From Archivesica marissinica (taxonomy: Eukaryota > Mollusca > Bivalvia > Venerida > Vesicomyidae): 64,000 nucleotides of DNA. The position numbers were made by a program, and so were the translations under genes. The notes under the pieces were generated by a model. It searched no databases. It saw only the letters and a program-made list of their open reading frames with translations, and was not told where the DNA came from. The DNA lies in contig CM026390.1 of assembly GCA_014843695.1 (NCBI GenBank), forward strand, positions 55,125,294 through 55,189,293, read 5' to 3'. This document shows, piece by piece, positions 59,001 through 64,000 of this stretch (within the stretch, counting starts at the first letter, position 1; each line of letters starts with the position of its first letter).

Positions 59001-61868
59001 ATGGTTGATTAACAGTGCAGTTAGTCTAAACATATTTTATTTCCCAATATAATACATATTGAACAATTTCCTCCGAGATAATCCTAACTGTGAATGTGGC
59101 AAAGGTATCGAAGATCCTGAGCACTACTTTTTTTAATGCAACACATACAGTACGGAACGCATACATATGTTCAGAAACACTCGCAGATTTCATCCAATAA
59201 GTACTAATAAGCTTTTATTTGGAATCGAATATTTGTCTAATACAGAAAATAATAAACTATGTTTAGAGGTTCACAAATTTATTAAAGAAACTCGACGATT
59301 CGCATAATATAAATTATTTGTCCTTTTGTTTTTGTTTTACCTGGTAACCATGGAATGGGGCGGAACTAACCACGGGGTTTGGGGTACATGTACTATATCT
59401 CTTTGTTTTTCATTCTTGATACCTCATTGAACTTCTTTTCTTTTTTTCAATTCATTTTTGTTAATATTCCTAATATGTTATAATAGTTAACAAATATTTA
59501 TCACGAAGTTTAATTGTATATATCTGGCATTTTTCTACATCAAATCATACATAACAGAAATTGTTCATCCAGCATTGTTAATTTAGTTTGAAGTGATGGG
59601 AAGGGCTGTAAATAATGTTGTCATAACTTGTAGCCCAACCCATTTGCTTTTTTCCCCAGATTAAATAGTATACAGCAATAATAATAACTCCTAATATAAT
59701 TTCATATCGTTTTTCTACGTACAGTCAAACCTTTGTTAGTGGTCACCTCCATTAAGCAGCCAATCTGTGTTAAGCAGCCAGTTTTCAGATTCCAAATCAG
59801 TTGTTTTATTATATATTTGACCTCTATTAAGCAGCCACCTGTGCTAAGCAGCTTAAGACAGGTTTGACTGTATTTCATTGTGTGTATAATTGTAATGTAT
59901 GAAAAAAATGTAATACAATATTATTTAAAAAATCACAGTTACCATGGGTACAAAATGCAAAATAAATAAACCTTCAAATAACTGGCAGCAATGATGACTC
60001 TATTTGCTATGGAGGGCCGTTTCCTAAGTAGAGATGTTGCCTTATTAGACAATTCGCCTGTCCATGTGATGTACTGAGGGTCGTTCCTTTTCATTGATTC
60101 CTTCTTCTTCAAAACAGACGCAAGCTCAACTTCATCCGTATCATGATTACCCAAGTCATCTATAATTAGTTTTATTTAAACATATTGTATTGCATATGTA
60201 CTCCATTAGACAATAACACAAATTTACATACATGCAGGAATCAGAATAGTTAGCACATTATAGACACATACATACATGTGTCGGTAACATAGCAAACTCG
60301 TCGGTAACATAGCAAACTCGTCTGTAACATAGCATATTCGTCAGTAACATAGCAAACTCGTCAGTAACATAGCAAACTCGTCGGTAACATAGCAAACTCG
60401 TCAATAACATAGCAAACTCGTCGGTCCACAAGTTAAAATGAGTAAATAAATAAGCGATAAAACTATGAAACAATGTTTAACAATATAGTGCTGTTAAAAA
60501 ACTGCATTGTATGCAGTGATCAGTTTTTATGGAAGTCGTCATAGCGCAGTGGTAGCTCGTTCGCTACAGGTGCGAAATGCCTGGAGCCGTTACAATTGAG
60601 CCCTTATGCAAGGCATCAGAATTCCACGCGGAATCTTCTCTCGAGATCTATCTGATGTAGTAAGATTCCATCAGGTCTCGAAAGTGATTAATATAAGTTG
60701 TAAGAACTCGAGCAATCGAGCTAAACTAAATTTGAATAAACTAAGCCAGTTTGCCCCCAATATTATTAAACATGCTAAAGGTTTTGGACATACATTAATT
60801 ACATTGCTGTTATGCTTTGTTACGGAGAATTGGAGATACGTAGAGTCTAATGAAGCAATACTCACTTAGTCACAATAAGATTATATATTTGGAGCTACGT
60901 AGCGTCTAATGAAGCAAGACTCACTTAGTCACATAAGATTATATATTTGGAGCTACGTGGAGTCTAATGAAGCAAGACTCACTTAGTCACACTAAGATTA
61001 TATAATAGGAGCTACGTGGAGTCTAATGAAGCAAGACTCACTTAGTCACAATAAGATTATATATTTGGAGCTACGTAGAGTCTAATGAAGCAAGACTCAC
61101 TTAGTCACAATAAGATTCTATATTTTTCAACAATGTTCAAGTAAATTAAAAATGTTAAAATATGATGGATTTCTTTAATGAAAACCTTGTACTACTGATT
61201 TTGTAATGAATATTAATTGTATGATAGAAACTATTTTGGAAATTGTGACAATACCCTTGAACAGGAATATATCTTTCTACATCCTCTGTTGTTTCACACA
61301 TGCGCGCTGTGCGTGTTTACATTTCGTGTGTTGATAAACAAATTCGCGTATACGACGGTTTAAATTTATTGGAATTTTATCGTTTCTGAGCGACTATTTC
61401 GATTTTTGTAAACACACACACACACCTTTGTATTTATATTTTACCCAAAACATCCTTTATTACGATGTAATGCTGCTTTAACTAATGGATAATGAAGTCA
61501 TTGCATCGTTTTAAGGGCCTCATGGTAGATTAACTTTTGTTAAATGAGTACTCTCGTTAAATAAAGTCTTTATTATTATTATTATTATTTTATACCGTAA
61601 TCCCCACGTACATTTTAATGTTCGCAATGCAATGTAATCTCATTTCTTGAACCAACTATTATAAAGGGCAATGGGGTGACATATTTAAAATAATAAAACC
61701 ATACCTCAAAATCTTGTGATGTGAGGATAATCAGTAAGTCTATTAATAATTGTCTACATCTAGGCTAACCTTGAGTGGTACGTGCAAAGCGTTCAGTCAG
61801 TATCATGTATTTTACTATGCACTGGTGTACAGCGTCATCACTTCCTGACTCTTGTAGGACTATCCGCT
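52466..61868 (-). CDS. RIG-I-like receptor gene, last six exons
   Basis: Gene-level entry; exons follow separately. RIG-I-like receptors are cytosolic sensors of double-stranded or 5'-triphosphate RNA: a superfamily 2 helicase with a helical insertion and a C-terminal RNA-binding domain. The window covers 1457 coding nt (two bases plus 485 codons including TAA) in phases that all join. From the insertion domain (61770-61868, 59972-60159, 58381-58528) it runs through the second helicase domain (56518-56745, 55496-55663) to motif VI and the C-terminal domain (52466-53091). The first helicase domain and any CARDs lie beyond base 64000, so I cannot say whether it signals through CARDs (RIG-I or MDA5 type) or is LGP2-like. 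Dicer is excluded by the RIG-I-type C-terminal domain and the stop after it. Confidence 0.92.
53092..53802. other. Intron, no feature recognised
   Basis: Last intron of the RIG-I-like gene. Apart from a short tca-rich microsatellite at about 53570-53596 I see no structure. Confidence 0.55.
53803..54027. repeat. 39-bp minisatellite, six units
   Basis: Units of atgtgcattgtggtttatga plus taggccacctatcaaagat; only the first carries a change (cggttt). It is followed by a cca/caa microsatellite at 54062-54106. Confidence 0.94.
54110..55029. other. Intron; possible LINE 3' end
   Basis: Part of the last RIG-I-like intron. At 54786-54830 a (gata)n run followed by gtttattctgaacaaaaagc looks like the 3' end of a minus-strand LINE. 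An 82-codon plus-strand frame at 54232-54480 has no family pattern and is antisense within an intron. Confidence 0.4.
55030..55496. repeat. 73-bp array made of exon end plus donor
   Basis: Six intronic units of 73 bp plus the authentic exon end as the seventh. On the minus strand each unit contains about 44 nt of exon sequence (AATACAACCATATCG to CGCCAGACTAAGG), then GTATAG and about 29 nt of intron ending in a TA-rich run. Alternate units differ by ctacacgcc or ccacacgcc. The authentic donor is GTATAA. Confidence 0.94.
55496..55663 (-). CDS. RIG-I-like exon: helicase motif V, 168 bp
   Basis: Acceptor tgtcttacag, donor GTATAA. It encodes TSRRDQEDVVKQFGEGKIQ, then LIATTILEEGLDI (motif V) and NEISTRQTKG, the first half of motif VI; the Gly codon is split with the last exon, giving QTKGRIR. 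These motifs form part of the RNA- and ATP-contacting face of the second helicase domain. The final 44 nt are repeated six times in the following intron. Confidence 0.94.
55700..55912 (+). mobile_element. SINE family G
   Basis: Plus-strand copy with a box B-like aggttcgaatccc, then gcggtaggtcggtggttcta and atctaagctgttggtgttac. The head is partly missing and it starts about 35 bp from the acceptor of the 168-bp exon. An imperfect duplication (attcaaaata, attccaaata) may mark its target site. Confidence 0.75.
56153..56437 (+). mobile_element. SINE family C, full length
   Basis: Plus-strand copy with the tRNA-like head (tgtagtccagtggtaacacg, ggactGGTaatcc, box B aggttcgatcc), body and tail gcgacgataaataaacgtaa. 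A perfect 15-bp target duplication, ggttctggcctcaca, lies at 56138-56152 and 56438-56452. The anticodon-like triplet GGT against TGT in the 34.1-kb copy would both read as Thr. Confidence 0.93.
56518..56745 (-). CDS. RIG-I-like exon: helicase domain 2 start, 228 bp
   Basis: Acceptor cctatctacag, donor GTAACT. It encodes LVSEMANICTFAQRG, IKKLLETLKHRASEGKDGVR and FIVYIKTRDQAEMLTEILQ to VFTGSNATSDVG. RFIVYIKTRDQAEML is helicase motif IV and VFTGS is the following conserved strand. The last codon is split and completes as Gly with the 168-bp exon. Confidence 0.94.
56807..57045 (+). mobile_element. SINE family A, full length
   Basis: Head gtgatagcgcagtggatgcg with box B gttcgagcgcc, body ggattccatcaggaatgagg, tail agtgattaatataagttgta. 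A perfect 14-bp target duplication, taactattgtatta, lies at 56793-56806 and 57046-57059. This is the reference copy for family A and lies in a RIG-I-like intron, antisense to it. Confidence 0.94.
57209..57458. repeat. 48-bp minisatellite, five units
   Basis: Units of ggtaatgctaggagttcaaa plus tattcatgcaccaagaagtg and gccagcca; the second unit is the most divergent. It lies in an intron of the RIG-I-like gene. Confidence 0.93.
57505..57770. repeat. 51-bp minisatellite, five units
   Basis: Units of catttcatcgtgttatattc plus ctgacatgtatgcagctcaa and tgtgtgtttta. It follows the 48-bp array after about 50 bp. The 51-bp period keeps minus frames open (17-residue period). Confidence 0.93.
57941..58200 (+). 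mobile_element. SINE family D
   Basis: The tRNA-like head has box A (cgtagtctagtcgttaaggg) and box B (cgttcgaacctcg). The body contains a perfect 18-bp tandem pair, gttggtgaaccgccatc with a spacer, then ctatcagcctggccctacaa. Only one copy is in the window and no target duplication was recognised, so its ends are approximate. Confidence 0.7.
58381..58528 (-). CDS. RIG-I-like exon: helical insertion, 148 bp
   Basis: It encodes IYSEVLDVNDDLTNHCASKV, then LAKKLATQQLGSYSQSQVES and ELQLCQLAKG, a helical segment of the insertion in helicase domain 2. Two acceptors lie eight bases apart: ccctag (used here) and tttacag. Only ccctag joins in phase with the preceding exon, giving AASYLK then IYSEVL. 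The donor is GTAAAC. Confidence 0.87.
58815..59018. repeat. 40-bp minisatellite, five units
   Basis: Units of tagcttgtgaagcttgtcta plus tggttgattaacagtgcagt, with aaactt or aagctt and one aacattgcag variant. Confidence 0.93.
59045..59420 (+). mobile_element. LINE 3' end fragment
   Basis: In the frame from 59062 to 59307 it reads NNFLRDNPNCECGKGIEDPE, HYFF, an in-frame TAA, CNTYSTERIHMF and HKFIKETRRFA then stop. The pattern C-x-C-G ... HYFF-x-C is typical of the C-terminus of ORF2 in jockey/CR1-like LINEs. A 3' untranslated stretch (accatggaatggggcggaac, acggggtttggggtacatgt) follows. It is 5'-truncated and dead, and sits in a RIG-I-like intron. Confidence 0.78.
59722..59870. mobile_element. 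TA-flanked MITE, 149 bp (pogo/Tigger-like)
   Basis: Ends CAGTCAAACCT and AGGTTTGACTG are perfect complements, with TA outside (59720-59721 and 59871-59872). Both halves carry the repeated motif attaagcagccac or gttaagcagcc typical of Tigger-like termini. No coding capacity. It is distinct in sequence from the 30.9-kb MITE but has the same type of ends. Confidence 0.9.
59972..60159 (-). CDS. RIG-I-like exon: helical insertion, 188 bp
   Basis: Acceptor aattatag, donor GTTTAT (weak after an AAG). It encodes DLGNHDTDEVELASVLKKKE, then RNDPQYITWTGELSNK and PSIANRVIIAASYLK. The pattern of short helices with WTGEL matches the insertion domain that grips RNA in RIG-I-like receptors; this part is poorly conserved and was placed by phase and neighbours. 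It starts with two bases that complete an Asp codon. Confidence 0.87.
60283..60426. repeat. 20-bp minisatellite, seven units
   Basis: Units of gtaacatagcaaactcgtcg with agcatattcgtc, gtcagtaac and gtcaataac variants. It lies about 120 bp before the acceptor of the 188-bp exon. Confidence 0.92.
60527..60746 (+). mobile_element. SINE family A
   Basis: Head gtcatagcgcagtggtagct, shortened middle with a deletion around box B, tail agtgattaatataagttgta. A 6-bp target duplication, cagttt, lies at 60521-60526 and 60747-60752. Confidence 0.82.
60829..61118. repeat. 58/59-bp minisatellite, five units
   Basis: Units of gagctacgtagagtctaatg plus aagcaagactcacttagtca and caataagattatatatttg. One unit has ataatagg in place of atatttgg. 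Confidence 0.92.
61119..61769. other. Intron; possible retroposon tail
   Basis: AT-rich RIG-I-like intron. At about 61530-61592 a tail-like sequence, gttaaataaagtctttatta with (att)n, could be the 3' end of an unidentified retroposon. A short (ca)n run lies at 61411-61425. Confidence 0.45.
61770..61868 (-). CDS. RIG-I-like exon: insertion start, 99 bp
   Basis: Acceptor attgtcttcag, donor GTTAGC. It encodes RIVLQESGSDDAVHQCIVKY, then MILTERFARTTQ; the last base completes Asp with the next exon. It is the most 5' exon I can support. The placement rests on phase, splice sites and a helical, charged composition like the neighbouring exons, since this region is weakly conserved in the family. Confidence 0.7.
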
Positions 61869-61984
61869 CTGAAGACAATACAATACATGCCTTAGACATA
61901 AATGGAAAGTATACGGGTATAATAATACCAACACAAATATGCTGTAATATGTATAACACTGGATACTGGAGTATATGGATCCGT

Positions 61985-64000
61985 ATATATCCGAGTATTC
62001 GGTAGTGTACGGAGTCAGTATATCCGAGTATTCGGTAGTGTACGGAGTAAGTATATCCGAGTATTCGGTAGTGTAGGGAGTCAGTATATCCGAGTATTCG
62101 GTAGTGTACGGAGTCAGTATATCCGAGTATTTGGTAGTGTACGGAGTCAGTATATCTGAGTATTCGGTAGTGTACGGGGTCAGTATATCGGAGTATTTGG
62201 CAGCATACGGATCCCTTGTATCCGAGCATTCAGTAGTGTATGGAACCCGTAAATCGGAGTATTCGCACAGGGTAATGTAAGATGTACGTATATCCTAGTA
62301 TTCACACATGGTAGTGTATGGTGTACGTATATCCCAGGATTCACACATGGTAGTGTATGGTGTACGTATATCCCAGTATTCACACAGGGTAGTGTATGGT
62401 GTACGTATATCCCAGTATTCCCACAGGATAGTGTATGGTGTACGTATATCCCAGTATTCGCACAGGGTAGTGTATGGTGTACGTATATCCCAGTATTCCC
62501 ACAGGATAGTGTATGGTGTACGTATATCCCAGTATTCGCACATGGTAGTGTATGGTGTACGTATATCCCAGTATTCGCACAGAGTAGTGTATGGTGTACG
62601 TATATATCCCAGTATTCACACAGGGTAGTGTATGGTGTACGTATATCCCAGTATTCCCACAGGGTAGTGTATGGTGTACGTATATCCCAGTATTCCCACA
62701 GGGTAGTGTATGGTGTATGTATATCCCAGTATTCACACAGGGTAGTGTATGGTGTACGTATATCCCAGTATTCGCACAGGGTCGTGTATGGTGTACGTAT
62801 ATCCCAATATTCGCACAGGGTAGTGTATGGTGTACGTATATCCCAGTATTCACACAGGGTAGTGTATGGTGTACGTATATCCCAGTATTCACACAGGGTA
62901 GTGTATGGTGTACGTATATCCCAGTATTCGCACAGGGTAGTGTATGGTGTACGTATATCCCAGTATTCACACAGGGTAGTGTATGGTGTACGTATATCCC
63001 AGTATTGCACAGGGTAGTGTATGGTGTACATATATCCCAGTATTCACACAGGGTAGTGTATGGTGTACGTATATCCCAGTATTCACACAGGGTAGTGTAT
63101 GGTGTACGTATATCCCAGTATTCGCACAGGGTCGTGTATGGTGTACGTATATCCCAGTATTCACACAGGGTAGTGTATGGTGTACGTATATCCCAGTATT
63201 CACACAGGGTAGTGTATGGTGTACGTATATCCCAGTATTCGCACAGGGTAGTGTATGGTGTACGTATATCCCAGTATTCCCACAGGGTAGTGTATGGTGT
63301 ACGTATATCCCAGTATTCCCACAGGGTAGTGTATGGTGTACGTATATCCCAGTATACGCACAGGGTCGTGTATGGTGTACGTATATCCTAATATTCGCAC
63401 AGGGTAGTGTATGGTGTACGTATATCCCAGTATTCCCACAGGATAGTGTATGGTGTACGTATATCCCAGTATTCACAAAGGGTAGTGTATGGTGTACGTA
63501 TATCCCAGTATTCGCACAGGGTAGTGTATGGTGTACGTATATCCCAGTATTCACACAGGGTAGTGTATGGTGTACGTATATCCCAGTATTGCACAGGGTA
63601 GTGTATGGTGTACGTATATCCCAGTATTCGCACAGGGTAGTGTATGGTGTACGTATATCCCAGTATTCACACAGGGTAGTGTATGGTGTACGTATATCCC
63701 AGTATTCGCACAGGGTAGTGTATGGTGTACGTATATCCCAGTATTCACACAGGGTAGTGTATGGTGTACGTATATCCCAGTATTCACACATGGTAGTGTA
63801 TGGTGTACGTATATCCCAGTATTCACACAGGGTAGTGTATGGTGTACGTATATCCCAGTATTCGCACATGGTAGTGTATGGTGTACGTATATCCCAGTAT
63901 TCGCACAGGGTAGTGTATGGTGTACGTATATCCCAGTATTCACACAGGGTAGTGTATGGTGTACGTATATCCCAGTATTCACACAGGGTAGTGTATGGTG
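61985..64000. repeat. 33-bp to 39-bp minisatellite, 2 kb to window end
   Basis: It starts with about eight 33-bp units (gtagtgtacggagtcagtat plus atccgagtattcg) at 61985-62260 and then changes to about 44 units of 39 bp (gtagtgtatggtgtacgtat plus atcccagtattcacacagg). The two units align except for six bases, so the long form arose by a small insertion or the short by deletion. The 39-bp units alternate ttcaca, ttcgca and ttccca. It continues past the window. Confidence 0.96.

Noticed and set aside
62180..63982. Several 130-300-codon frames on both strands
   Set aside because: All fall in the 39-bp array, whose unit length is a multiple of three.

Overview
This is eukaryotic, animal-type nuclear DNA: intron-rich genes with GT-AG boundaries, AT-rich non-coding DNA, tRNA-derived SINEs of at least seven types, a CR1/L2-like LINE and small DNA transposons. 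The combination of a RIG-I-like receptor, a Gly/Pro-rich annexin and many SINE families fits a marine invertebrate, most likely a mollusc. That taxonomic guess is inference, because no species-specific marker is visible. By summing my array spans, about 37 of the 63 kb of called bases are tandem repeats.

Two host genes are present, both on the minus strand and both running off the window. At the left (990-18737) are ten exons of an annexin of the A7/A11 type: a long Gly/Pro/Ala-rich head and then annexin repeats I to III. All reading phases join without conflict. The remaining 3' exons lie left of base 1, and the start-codon exon was not found. At the right (52466-61868) are the last six exons of a RIG-I-like receptor: helicase insertion domain, second helicase domain (motifs V and VI) and C-terminal RNA-binding domain, ending at a TAA stop. 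Its 5' half lies beyond base 64000. I see no functional link between the two genes.

Region by region: 1-18.7 kb is annexin exons with nine of the introns or intron edges carrying minisatellites, plus SINEs and three DNA-transposon relics. 18.8-25.8 kb is a 53-bp satellite, then a 1000-N gap, then a 36-bp satellite to 30.05 kb. 30.05-34.45 kb is a SINE-rich stretch with a TA-flanked MITE and a SINE nested in a SINE. 34.48-46.7 kb is a chain of satellites with units of about 60, 54, 47, 39 and 28 bp. 46.74-49.9 kb is a decayed LINE with an esterase-type ORF1. 50.1-51.8 kb holds two more arrays. 52.4-61.9 kb is the RIG-I-like receptor, and 62-64 kb is another array.

The most interesting observation is that two minisatellites, one in each gene, begin exactly at an exon-intron boundary and copy the 5' splice site many times (annexin 15.2-16.0 kb; RIG-I-like receptor 55.04-55.50 kb). 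Also notable: an 85-bp array with a ten-unit higher-order period that sits wholly inside a TTAA-flanked MITE; a clean SINE insertion into a satellite; and a RIG-I-type C-terminal domain in which one zinc-site cysteine is missing at its usual place. Almost all long open frames in this window are by-products of tandem repeats whose unit length is a multiple of three, or whose units lack stop codons.
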